Of a DNA stretch of 51,280 nt, positions 17,001-24,785 are shown in pieces; positions within the stretch are counted from its first letter, which is position 1, and every line of letters starts with the position of its first letter. Position numbers and translations under genes: made by a program. This DNA is from Candidatus Acidiferrales bacterium (GTDB taxonomy: Bacteria > Acidobacteriota > Terriglobia > Acidiferrales > UBA7541). The stretch covers positions 1 to 51,280 of the forward strand of contig JASHRM010000160.1 in assembly GCA_030037315.1 (NCBI GenBank), in the 5' to 3' direction. The notes under the pieces are model-generated. The model searched no databases and was not told where the DNA came from. It saw nothing but the letters and a program-made list of their open reading frames with translations.

Positions 17001-18374
17001 ATGAACGACGTCCTCCTTCTGCACCGGCTTCACTTCGCGTTCACCATTACATTTCACTACCTGTTTCCACAACTCACGATGGGGCTCGCGCCGCTGATTG
17101 TTGTGCTGAAGACGCTGGCTATCCGCACCGGGAACGAGACTTACAACGAATCGGCGCGATTCTGGATGAAAATTTTCGGGATCAATTTCGTGATGGGCGT
17201 GGTTACTGGAATTCCGATGGAATTCCAGTTCGGAACAAACTGGGCGCAATTTTCGCGGCTTACCGGCGGCGTGATTGGCCAGCCGCTGGCAATGGAAGGA
17301 ACGTTTTCATTTTTCCTGGAGTCGGCCTTCCTTGGAATGTTTTTGTACGGAGAAAAACGACTTGGAAAGTGGGGACACTGGTGGACGGGGTTTTTGGTGT
17401 TCCTGGGATCGTGGATATCCGGATATTTCATCATCGTCTCGGACGCGTGGATGCAGCATCCCGTCGGATACACGCGCTTGCCGGACGGAAGTTTCAGCGT
17501 TTCGAGCTTTCGCGCGCTGCTTAATAATCCGTGGGCGCTGATTCAATACGCGCACAACATGAGCGGCGCGCTGATCACGGGCGCGTTCGTGATGGCCGGC
17601 GTCGGCGCGTTTTATCTGCTGCAACAGAAATTCACGGAGCACGCGCGCATGTTCCTGCGCGTGGGCGTCATCGCGGGGATTCTTGCGTGCGTCTGGCAAG
17701 TGTTTCCAAGCGGCGATCTGCACGGCAAATACATGGCGCGCAAGCAGCCGGTGACAACGGCAGCGATGGAGGGACTCTTCAAATCGCAAACCGGTGCGCC
17801 GATCGTAATCCTCGGGCAGCCGGACGTGCAGAACCAGCGGATCGATAATCCGATACTTGTGAATCGCGTGCTGAGTTTTCTTGTCTACGGAACATCGACG
17901 GCGGAAGTGCAGGGGCTCGACGCGTTTCCAAAGACCGATTGGCCGACGAATATTCCGCTGCTCTACTTCAGCTATCACATCATGGTTGGGCTGGGGACAA
18001 TTTTCGTGGCGGTGATGGCGGCTGCCGCGTTTTTGCTGTGGCGCAAAAAGCTCTACAGAAGTCCTTGGATGCTGTGGATTCTGATGCTGTGCGTGCCATT
18101 TCCTTATATCGCGAATACCGCGGGATGGATGACGGCGGAAGTCGGCCGGCAGCCCTGGCTTGTTTACGGCTTGCTTCGCACCGATCAGGGATATTCGGCC
18201 AATGTGTTGCCGGGGAACAGCTTGTTCACGCTGCTCGGCTATATGGGGCTGTACCTCGTCCTGGGAATTCTGTTTCTCTTCCTCGTGCAACACATTGTCG
18301 CCGGCGGTCCCGCCGTGCATGCCGCGGGCGACATAATTGCAGGACAACCGATTTCGAACGCGGCGGGGGAATGA
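17001..18374 (+). CDS. cydA: Cytochrome bd-type quinol oxidase subunit I
   Basis: The haem-bearing subunit of the bd-type terminal oxidase, 457 residues, which reduces O2 with electrons from quinol. His19 (TFHYLF), Glu99 and Glu107 (MEGTFSFFLES) and His185 (QYAHNMSGAL) correspond to haem b595/d and b558 ligands or proton-path residues of E. coli CydA. The remaining methionine ligand is probably in YHIMVGLG. WMTAEVGRQPW near the C-terminus is diagnostic. The quinol-binding loop is short, as in the cyanide-insensitive (CioA) group. I chose the ATG at 17001 because the family begins just before the first helix; an ATG 18 codons upstream adds a basic leader. It overlaps cydB. Confidence 0.95.
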   Translation: MNDVLLLHRLHFAFTITFHYLFPQLTMGLAPLIVVLKTLAIRTGNETYNESARFWMKIFGINFVMGVVTGIPMEFQFGTNWAQFSRLTGGVIGQPLAMEGTFSFFLESAFLGMFLYGEKRLGKWGHWWTGFLVFLGSWISGYFIIVSDAWMQHPVGYTRLPDGSFSVSSFRALLNNPWALIQYAHNMSGALITGAFVMAGVGAFYLLQQKFTEHARMFLRVGVIAGILACVWQVFPSGDLHGKYMARKQPVTTAAMEGLFKSQTGAPIVILGQPDVQNQRIDNPILVNRVLSFLVYGTSTAEVQGLDAFPKTDWPTNIPLLYFSYHIMVGLGTIFVAVMAAAAFLLWRKKLYRSPWMLWILMLCVPFPYIANTAGWMTAEVGRQPWLVYGLLRTDQGYSANVLPGNSLFTLLGYMGLYLVLGILFLFLVQHIVAGGPAVHAAGDIIAGQPISNAAGE

Positions 18375-19408
18375 TGGCGACGGTATGGTTCGTGTTGGCT
18401 GCGATTATGATCACCGCCTATGTGGTGTTCGATGGCTTCGATCTTGGTGCCGGAATGCTGCATTTGCTGATCGCGCGAACGGAACCTGAGCGGCAAACGG
18501 TGCTTCACACCATCGGCCCCGTTTGGGACGGAAATGAAGTGTGGCTAATCGCGGCCGGGGGCACGCTCTTTTTCGCGTTTCCGCTGCTGTATGCGTCCAG
18601 CTTTAGCGGCTTTTATTTGCCGCTCAATATCGTACTGTGGCTATTAATCCTTCGCGGCGTAGGAATCGAATTCCGCAGTCATCTGAGTAATCCCTTGTGG
18701 CGCTCGCTCTTTGACGGATTTTTCGGAATCGCGAGCGGTCTTTTGGCGCTTTTTTTCGGGGCGGCGCTCGGCAACGTGATACGCGGCGTTCCTTTGGGCG
18801 AGGATCATTTCTTCTTTGAACCGCTGTGGACCAACTTTCGCGTGGGATCTGAAACCGGCATTCTGGATTGGTATACGTGCGGAGCGGGAGTTCTTGCGGT
18901 CGTTGCTCTGGCGGTTCATGGCGCTCTTTACATCGCGCTGAAGTCGAGCGGCGCGGTGAACGAACGCGCTCGCAAGATCGCACGGAAACTGACGCCGTTG
19001 CTGCTGATCCTGACCGTGCTGGGCGTGCCTATTACCGCAGCGGTGCGGCCGCGGACGCTGCACCATTTCAGCGATCATGCGATTGCGTATCTGATCCCGG
19101 CTGCGGCGATCGCCGGCCTAGCAGGGATGGTCGTTTTCGGGCGGCGCGCGAACGAAAGGGCCGCATTCTTGAGTTCCTGCGTCTACATTGCGTCGATGCT
19201 CGCGGGGGCGGCGGCGGCAATTTATCCGAGCCTGTTACCTTCGAGCAGCGATCCTTCGCACGACATCACAATTTACAACGCCACTGCAGGAGCGCACGCG
19301 ATGCGAGCGGGATTGATTTGGTGGATACCGGGGATGTGCCTGGCTCTCGGTTATTTCATTTTCATGTATCGAATGTTTCGGGGAAAAGTGCGGACGGAAG
19401 CGCATTAG
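18371..19408 (+). CDS. cydB: Cytochrome bd-type quinol oxidase subunit II
   Basis: The second subunit of the bd oxidase, 345 residues with about nine membrane segments. Signatures are VVFDGFDLGAGML near residue 20, GPVWDGNEVWLI near 50, GVGIEFRSH near 95 and the ending region WWIPGMCLALGYF. The start lies at ATGATG overlapping the cydA stop; either ATG (18371 or 18374) could be used, with GGGGGA directly upstream. The frame is open far into cydA, but nothing upstream resembles CydB. No cydX or cydDC genes follow. A 9-bp inverted repeat lies just after the stop. Confidence 0.95.
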   Translation: MMATVWFVLAAIMITAYVVFDGFDLGAGMLHLLIARTEPERQTVLHTIGPVWDGNEVWLIAAGGTLFFAFPLLYASSFSGFYLPLNIVLWLLILRGVGIEFRSHLSNPLWRSLFDGFFGIASGLLALFFGAALGNVIRGVPLGEDHFFFEPLWTNFRVGSETGILDWYTCGAGVLAVVALAVHGALYIALKSSGAVNERARKIARKLTPLLLILTVLGVPITAAVRPRTLHHFSDHAIAYLIPAAAIAGLAGMVVFGRRANERAAFLSSCVYIASMLAGAAAAIYPSLLPSSSDPSHDITIYNATAGAHAMRAGLIWWIPGMCLALGYFIFMYRMFRGKVRTEAH

Positions 19409-19416
19409 AGGGCGAG

Positions 19417-19448
19417 CAGATTCACTCTCCTTTCGGCTTGTGAATCTG
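19417..19448. repeat. 9-bp perfect inverted repeat after cydB
   Basis: CAGATTCAC (19417-19425) pairs perfectly with GTGAATCTG (19440-19448) around a 14-base pyrimidine-rich loop. It is followed by TTGTAAAT rather than a T-run, so it is a weak intrinsic terminator at best. Its end is only 13 bases from the -35 box of the next gene, so an operator or attenuator role is equally possible. Confidence 0.5.
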
Positions 19449-19460
19449 TTGTAAATCGCC

Positions 19461-19487
19461 TTGACACGACGACGTGGGGCATATTAA
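19461..19487 (+). promoter_or_regulatory. Possible promoter of the sugar dehydrogenase gene
   Basis: A perfect TTGACA at 19461-19466 is followed, after a short 15-base spacer, by TATTAA (19482-19487). The sub-optimal spacing suggests that an activator may be needed. The start codon is about 38 bases downstream of the -10 box. Confidence 0.45.
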
Positions 19488-19524
19488 ACCGTTTGCTCGA
19501 TTTAGCACGTCTTTGGGGGAATCC

Positions 19525-20868
19525 ATGAAGCGCTTTACCTACGGCATAGCAATCGTTTGCTTGATGGCAGCCGGCTCTCTTTTCGTCACGCAGACGAGAC
19601 CAGCGGTGGCTGATGGCGCCGCTTCACGGGCGGATGCGACAAGCCCGTTCACCGATTTTCACGGTGAAGCACCGGGTAACGTTCACCACATTACGGCGGC
19701 CGATTTGCCGGCGCCCTATAGCACAAAGTCCGCCGTTAATCCGCCGCGGCTAGTCCCTCAACCGGAGGGAGCGTGGCCGCAAGCGCCGGCTGGATTCAAA
19801 GTGGAGCGCTATGCCGAAGAGCTTGACGGTCCGCGGCTGATACAGCGAGCGCCGAACGGAGATTTGTTCGTAGCGGAATGCAACCCGGGAAAGATTTTGG
19901 TTTTCCGGGGAATGACCGCAGACGGCAAGTTCGAAAAGACCGAGGAATTCGCGAGCGGGCTCGTTCTACCGTTTGGCATCGCTTTTTATCCGTTGGGACC
20001 GAATCCTCAATACCTTTACGTCGGCGATACAGATTCGATCTTGCGCTTTCCGTATAAGAACGGCGATATGAAGGCTGCGGGCCCGGCGGAAGTTGTCATC
20101 CCGAACATTCCGGCTGGTGCGCAACTCGGCCAAAAGCCGAAGCCGGGCACGGGCGGCCATTTTACGCGCAACGTGGCGTTTTCACTGGACGGCAAGAAAC
20201 TTTTCATCGCCGTTGGTTCGCGCACGAACGTTGCCGACGTGGATACGGATCAGACCGAGCACAATCGCGCGGATGTATTGGTCGCGAATCCGGATGGCTC
20301 GGATTTGCATGTTTACGCCTCCGGCATACGGAATCCCGTCGGCCTGACCGTTGCGCCGCATACGGGTGAGGTTTGGGTTTCGGTGAACGAACGCGATGAG
20401 CTCGGGGATAACTTGCCGCCTGACTACATCACGCACATCCGCGAAGGCGGCTTCTACGGCTGGCCGTGGTATTACACGGGAGGCAATCAAGACCCGCGCT
20501 TTCCAGGAAAACATCCGGAACTTAAAGACAAGGTCATCGTTCCGGATGTGCTGATGGAGCCGCACGATGCTTCGTTGCAATTAACGTTCTATGAGGCGGC
20601 GCAATTCCCCAAGGAATATCGCGACCAGATTTTCGCGGCCGAGCACGGTTCGTGGAACCGGTCGGTGCGAACAGGATATGAGGTGGTCTTGGTGCCGACA
20701 AAAAACGAGCACGCGACAGGCGAATATAAGGACTTTCTGACGGGTTTCGTCACAGACAAAGGCGATGTGTGGGGCCGGCCTGTGGGAGTCGCGGTGGCAA
20801 CGGATGGCTCGCTGATGGTTACGGACGACGGCACGAACTCCATTTGGCGAATCACATACGAAAAATAA
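19525..20868 (+). CDS. PQQ-dependent sugar (sorbosone/glucose-type) dehydrogenase
   Basis: A 447-residue exported beta-propeller. The signal peptide (about 1-33) precedes a spacer. From about residue 95, repeated blades appear: GDLFVAECNPGKILVF, NVAFSLDGKKLFIAVGS, NPVGLTVAPHTGEVWVSVNERDELG, HIREGGFYGWPWYY and EHGSWNRSVRTGYEV. These match the soluble PQQ-dependent glucose or L-sorbosone dehydrogenase group, which oxidises sugars in the periplasm and passes electrons to the respiratory chain. The position downstream of cydAB fits, but a separate promoter is likely. The substrate and true cofactor binding are not proven. GGGGGA precedes the ATG at 19525. Confidence 0.85.
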   Translation: MKRFTYGIAIVCLMAAGSLFVTQTRPAVADGAASRADATSPFTDFHGEAPGNVHHITAADLPAPYSTKSAVNPPRLVPQPEGAWPQAPAGFKVERYAEELDGPRLIQRAPNGDLFVAECNPGKILVFRGMTADGKFEKTEEFASGLVLPFGIAFYPLGPNPQYLYVGDTDSILRFPYKNGDMKAAGPAEVVIPNIPAGAQLGQKPKPGTGGHFTRNVAFSLDGKKLFIAVGSRTNVADVDTDQTEHNRADVLVANPDGSDLHVYASGIRNPVGLTVAPHTGEVWVSVNERDELGDNLPPDYITHIREGGFYGWPWYYTGGNQDPRFPGKHPELKDKVIVPDVLMEPHDASLQLTFYEAAQFPKEYRDQIFAAEHGSWNRSVRTGYEVVLVPTKNEHATGEYKDFLTGFVTDKGDVWGRPVGVAVATDGSLMVTDDGTNSIWRITYEK

Positions 20869-20925
20869 TGCGCCGATCGATTGCAACGTAACGAAAGAAT
20901 CTCAGGCAGTCTGGAGGCAATACCG

Positions 20926-21549
20926 ATGCGGTCAGCAATTCTTCGAATCGCTGTGGCTACAGCGTTCATTCTGGCGATCAGCTTGATCGTTACGGCTCAA
21001 CAGGCGCCAGCTCCCGCGACACCGCCGCCTGCGCCTCCTCCATCAATGGTGATCTCCAGCACATCGTTCGCAGACCTTTCAAGGATACCGACGCAATACA
21101 CGTGCAGCGCCACCACACCGCCGCCGGGCGGCCCGCGACACATCTCGACCGGAATCTCGCCGGAGTTGCAGTGGAAAAATGTGCCGAAAGGGACGGTGAC
21201 GCTCGCGCTGATCATGCACGATCCCGACGCGCATGTGCCCAAAGCGCCCACGGATGTGACGCACTGGCTCGTTTTCAATATTCCCGCGGACGCTACGGAG
21301 CTCCCGGAAGGCGTGGCGCCGAACGCGCCTCTTCCAAACGGCGCGCTGCAAGGAACGAATATCACTGGGGCCGTGGGCTTCCAAGGATCGTGCGCTGGCC
21401 CCGGATCGCCGCACCACTACACGTTTGAACTTCTGGCGCTGGATACGAAGCTCGACCTGTCGCAGGGCGCAACGCGCGAGCAGATTCAAGACGCAGCAAA
21501 GGGCCACGTGCTCGGGAGCGCCGTTTTGATCGGGCTCTTCAATCGCTGA
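20926..21549 (+). CDS. YbhB/YbcL-type PEBP-family protein, exported
   Basis: A 207-residue phosphatidylethanolamine-binding-protein-like protein (bacterial YbhB/YbcL, Raf-kinase-inhibitor-like fold). After a signal peptide (1-24) and a proline-rich spacer, the fold begins with ISSTSFADLSRIPTQYTC. It continues with SPELQW, LIMHDPDA, THWLVFNIP and GSCAGPGSPHHYTFELLALD, all conserved in the family. GGAGG lies eight bases before the ATG at 20926. It follows the sugar dehydrogenase by 57 bases and is probably cotranscribed. The role of these proteins in bacteria is poorly defined, and no ligand can be assigned. Confidence 0.9.
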   Translation: MRSAILRIAVATAFILAISLIVTAQQAPAPATPPPAPPPSMVISSTSFADLSRIPTQYTCSATTPPPGGPRHISTGISPELQWKNVPKGTVTLALIMHDPDAHVPKAPTDVTHWLVFNIPADATELPEGVAPNAPLPNGALQGTNITGAVGFQGSCAGPGSPHHYTFELLALDTKLDLSQGATREQIQDAAKGHVLGSAVLIGLFNR

Positions 21550-21602
21550 GAATTGGGCGTTCCCGGCACCTTCACGACTGGCCGAGGGAAACGTTGCTTC
21601 AG

Positions 21603-21655
21603 GGGCTAAAGCCCGAGTTTGTTGCTGCCTGCTATGTCGGAGTTAAAGCTCCGAC
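21603..21655. repeat. Paired TAAAG-loop hairpins, probable dispersed intergenic repeat
   Basis: Two hairpins share the loop core TAAAG: GGGC-TAAA-GCCC (21603-21614) and GTCGGAG-TTAAAG-CTCCGAC (21636-21655). The pattern GGGGCTAAAGCCC followed by a second stem with the same loop is one I recall as an abundant intergenic element in Acidobacteriota genomes. The element lies between two convergent genes, where it could help end transcription. No T-run follows. Confidence 0.55.
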
Positions 21656-21703
21656 CCCCTAACAACACGAGCGAGAAAGCTACCAGAATTCTCCGGTCTT
21701 TGG

Positions 21704-22378
21704 TCAGTTTTGGTAAAGCTCCGGAAAATCCTTCTTTAGGTTGATAACCTTCGGCCGATCGTTAACGAAGATGTAGGGATTATCCGGATTACGCATTGCA
21801 TAGTCCTGGTGATAATCCTCTGCGCGATAAAACGCCTTGAACGCCACGATTTGGGTCACGATCGGGCGCGGAAACACATGAGCCTGCGTTAGCTGCTCGA
21901 CGTAAGCCTGCGCGATCCGCTGCTGGTCGAGCGACTTGAAGAAAATCGCCGAGCGATATTGAGTGCCCTCGTCCGGACCCTGGCGATTCAGTTCCGTAGG
22001 GTCATGGGCGACGGAGAAAAAGATTTTCAGAAGCTGACCGAAGGTGATTTTTGCGGGATTGTAAACGATTTCGACCGACTCAGCGTGGCCCGTTGTGCCG
22101 CTGCTCACTTGCTCGTAGCTGGGGTCCGCGAGCGTGCCGCCGGAATAGCCGGCAGTCGCGCGAGTGACTCCCTTCACATGCTCGAAAACTGCCTGAATGC
22201 CCCAGAAGCAGCCGCCTGCAAGCACGACCGACTCTTTGCCTTTCGTCACGGCGGGAGTTTCGTCGACCTTCGGATCCGGGAGAGAGGTCGCGGCACTGGC
22301 TCGATGCCAGCCGATCGCGCAAAAGATGGCGCAGCCGGCTAACACTGCCAATATTGAGTATTTGGAGGCTCGATTCAT
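21704..22378 (-). CDS. msrA: Peptide methionine (S)-S-oxide reductase, exported
   Basis: MsrA reduces the S-epimer of methionine sulfoxide in proteins. The 224-residue product has the catalytic GCFWG (56-60, Cys57), GVTRATAGYSGG, GHAESVEIVYNP and EDYHQDY, all family hallmarks. Unusually, it starts with a hydrophobic signal or anchor (about 7-23) ending near RASA, so it should act outside the cytoplasm. AAGGAG precedes the ATG. It is the last gene of an apparent operon dipZ-msrB-msrA, 21 bases after msrB. Typical recycling cysteines near the MsrA C-terminus are not evident, so an external reductant such as the DipZ thioredoxin domain is likely. Confidence 0.94.
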   Translation of the reverse strand: MNRASKYSILAVLAGCAIFCAIGWHRASAATSLPDPKVDETPAVTKGKESVVLAGGCFWGIQAVFEHVKGVTRATAGYSGGTLADPSYEQVSSGTTGHAESVEIVYNPAKITFGQLLKIFFSVAHDPTELNRQGPDEGTQYRSAIFFKSLDQQRIAQAYVEQLTQAHVFPRPIVTQIVAFKAFYRAEDYHQDYAMRNPDNPYIFVNDRPKVINLKKDFPELYQN

Positions 22379-22399
22379 CTCAGATCTCCTTCCAGCGCG

Positions 22400-23005
22400 C
22401 TAGGCCTTTGCGAAGCGCATTGCCACGGAGTTCATGCAATAGCGCAGTCCCGTTGGACGCGGGCCATCGTCGAATACGTGGCCCAAATGCGCATCGCATC
22501 TCCGGCAGGAAACGGCGGTTCTTTGCATATCAAGACTCAGATCGAGGGATTCCACAATGTTTTCCTTGGCGATAGGCGCCCAGAAACTCGGCCAACCTGT
22601 GCCTGACTCGAATTTGGTGGCCGAGCTGAAAAGAGCCGTGTCGCAACAGATGCAACGGAAGACACCCTTATCGTGGACGTTCAGAAGCGCGCCGCTAAAG
22701 GGGCTTTCTGTGGCTGCGTGACGCGTAACCTCATAGGAGCCGAGCGGCAGTTGCGCCTTCCACTCCGCGTCCGTCTTTCGGATGACGGGCATGGTCACAA
22801 CGTCACGGCGCTCGCCCGAATCTGAGAATTCGACAATTGTGACTTGCTTGGGTGCGGACCCAGGCATCGGCTCCGCCTTGGCAAGTGCGGGCGCCTTGTA
22901 GCGCCACAAGGCGAATCCAGCCAGCGCCGCGCCTGACGCCATGAAAAACAACCTTCGGCTTATGATTTTTCTGGAGCTCTCAATTTCCGTTCCTGATTCA
23001 AACAT
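22400..23005 (-). CDS. msrB: Peptide methionine (R)-S-oxide reductase, exported
   Basis: MsrB reduces the R-epimer of methionine sulfoxide. The product is 201 residues. The catalytic Cys190 is in RYCMNS. Cysteines 118/121 and 167/170 form the zinc site, and GTGWPSFW and GHVFDDGP are family signatures. The N-terminus carries a twin-arginine-like leader (SRRLFFMASGAALAGFAL, about 17-34), so the enzyme is probably exported or membrane-anchored. I chose the ATG at 23005, seven bases after AAGGAGGT; a GTG three codons earlier overlaps that ribosome site. It follows dipZ by 24 bases and precedes msrA, giving a complete stereospecific repair pair outside the cytoplasm. Confidence 0.94.
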   Translation of the reverse strand: MFESGTEIESSRKIISRRLFFMASGAALAGFALWRYKAPALAKAEPMPGSAPKQVTIVEFSDSGERRDVVTMPVIRKTDAEWKAQLPLGSYEVTRHAATESPFSGALLNVHDKGVFRCICCDTALFSSATKFESGTGWPSFWAPIAKENIVESLDLSLDMQRTAVSCRRCDAHLGHVFDDGPRPTGLRYCMNSVAMRFAKA

Positions 23006-23029
23006 TTGCGGCACCTCCTTATTACGAAT

Positions 23030-24766
23030 TTATCCAAAAGTGAAGGCGTATACCTGCACGCCGGGATCGAGAAATTGAATTTCAAATGTGCGGTCCTCAA
23101 CCTTACCCTTTTGACGGATCAACTGATAGAGGCGATAGTCCTTCACAGTGCCCTCGCCCTGGCCGTTTACGTCAACGCCGTGGTCGTCGCCGGGAACTGA
23201 ACCATCCAGCAGAACCTTGAAGCGTATCGGCTGGCCATCTTTCCCAGGGCCGAGCACCAGATGCAGGTCGCGCGCATGAAAACGGAAGATGATCTTACCG
23301 TTTGCAGAGTCAAGCAAAGCGTGTTCGCCGCCCACCGTCCAGCTGCCGGCCAGACCCCAGTCGTTCACGTCCATCCGGCCCGGCGCCGTGTAGGCGGCTG
23401 GAGCATCTCTCCGGATTTTTTCGGGAGACACATAATTTTCCTGGCGGTTATAACCGACGTAGGTTTCCGGCGACTGCACGTCGCTCATATCCGCGGCAGC
23501 TTCGGCGCCCGAACCATGAACTTGCACAAAGCCCGTAAGACTGAGACTCGAATTCTTGAGCTTCAATAATTCCTGGATTACCTTTTCGGATTTGTCGTAC
23601 TCGCCCTCTCCAAAATGGTGGTAGCGGATTTGCCCGGTTGCGTCGATGAAATAATGAGCAGGCCAATATTCGTTGTTGAACGCTTTCCAAATGGCGTAGT
23701 TGCTGTCGATCGCCACCGGATACGTAATCTTCAAGTCGCGCACGGCTTTTTCGATGTTCGCCTGGTCTTTTTCAAAAGCGAACTCCGGTGTGTGCACTCC
23801 GATCACGACCAACCCATCGTTCTTATATTTTTCCGCCCAAGCCTCGATGTATGGAATCGAGCGCAGGCAGTTGATGCAGGAATAGGTCCAGAAATCGATG
23901 ACAACGACTTTGCCTTTGAGTGCTTCCGCGGTGAGCGGGGGAGAATTGAGCCATGCGACTGCTCCACTGAGGCTCGGAAACGCCCCCTCATTATCGAGTG
24001 GGGCTTCTTCGGTTGCCGCGGCTGGCTGATTCGAGCGGGCATACGCGACAGGATGGAGGATGTCGACGAGGTGCTGCTCGAATCCCGAGGTCCCTCCAGA
24101 AAGCGAAATTCTTCGCAGAATCCCGGTGTCCCAGCCGGAAGCGACGGCGACGACACCCGCGAGAACGGCTACTCCCAAGCCGCGGCGAATCCATCCTTCG
24201 GCCGCGAGCGAGCGTTTCATGGCGGCGAACACTTTGTTCCCCGCCAGCAGCACCGCAGCCAACGAAACAGCTGCGCCAGCTGCGAACGCAAGGAGTAAGA
24301 GAACGGTTCGCGCGCTGGGGCCCTGAATCGCGGCGCCGGTAAGAATCAAGCCAAGAATCGGGCCGGCACACGGAGCCCAGAGAAGTCCCGTCGAAATACC
24401 GAGCACGAAGGACTTGCCGATGCTCGGAGCCGCAGCGCCATCTTGCTGAACGCGTCCGCCCAATCGTACGAACGGCCGCGACAGAAATTCGGCGAGGCTC
24501 GGGAACAGAAGGGTCAACCCAAGCACCGCAAAAATCACAATCGCTACGATTCGGCCAATCTGATTGGCGCGAACAATCCACGCGCCCGCAAACGTAGCCA
24601 CTGCTGCCACCAGAGAAAAAGTAATCGCCATGCCCGCGAGAAGGGGTAATCCGCTGCGGCGAAAAGGCTGGTCCGCGCGCGAAAAGACGAAGGGAAGAAC
24701 CGGCAGGATACACGGACTGACGATTGTCAGGATTCCACCCGCAAACGCCAGCACGTAAAGCAGCAT
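23030..24766 (-). CDS. DipZ-like protein: CcdA/DsbD transmembrane domain fused to thioredoxin domain
   Basis: A 578-residue membrane protein that should carry reducing electrons from cytoplasmic thioredoxin across the membrane. Residues 1-215 form the CcdA/DsbD helical domain, with the cysteine pair Cys19 (VSPCILP) and Cys133 (WAPCAGP). Residues 265-405 are a TlpA/AhpC-like thioredoxin domain with Cys297-x-x-Cys300 (YSCINC) and the cis-proline segment YWPAHYFID. Residues 410-578 are a beta-rich C-terminal domain, as in mycobacterial DipZ. It is immediately upstream of exported msrB and msrA, so it is the likely electron donor to both. The ATG at 24766 lacks a strong ribosome site. It starts 19 bases after the HAD gene. 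Confidence 0.92.
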   Translation of the reverse strand: MLLYVLAFAGGILTIVSPCILPVLPFVFSRADQPFRRSGLPLLAGMAITFSLVAAVATFAGAWIVRANQIGRIVAIVIFAVLGLTLLFPSLAEFLSRPFVRLGGRVQQDGAAAPSIGKSFVLGISTGLLWAPCAGPILGLILTGAAIQGPSARTVLLLLAFAAGAAVSLAAVLLAGNKVFAAMKRSLAAEGWIRRGLGVAVLAGVVAVASGWDTGILRRISLSGGTSGFEQHLVDILHPVAYARSNQPAAATEEAPLDNEGAFPSLSGAVAWLNSPPLTAEALKGKVVVIDFWTYSCINCLRSIPYIEAWAEKYKNDGLVVIGVHTPEFAFEKDQANIEKAVRDLKITYPVAIDSNYAIWKAFNNEYWPAHYFIDATGQIRYHHFGEGEYDKSEKVIQELLKLKNSSLSLTGFVQVHGSGAEAAADMSDVQSPETYVGYNRQENYVSPEKIRRDAPAAYTAPGRMDVNDWGLAGSWTVGGEHALLDSANGKIIFRFHARDLHLVLGPGKDGQPIRFKVLLDGSVPGDDHGVDVNGQGEGTVKDYRLYQLIRQKGKVEDRTFEIQFLDPGVQVYAFTFG

Positions 24767-24785
24767 ATGAGACGTTTATATTCTA

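Noticed and set aside
17939-18370. Upstream extension of cydB within cydA
   Set aside because: The extra residues do not resemble CydB; the real start overlaps the cydA stop.
19417-19448. Intrinsic terminator after cydB
   Set aside because: The stem is perfect, but the loop is 14 bases and no T-run follows, so it is listed only as an inverted repeat.
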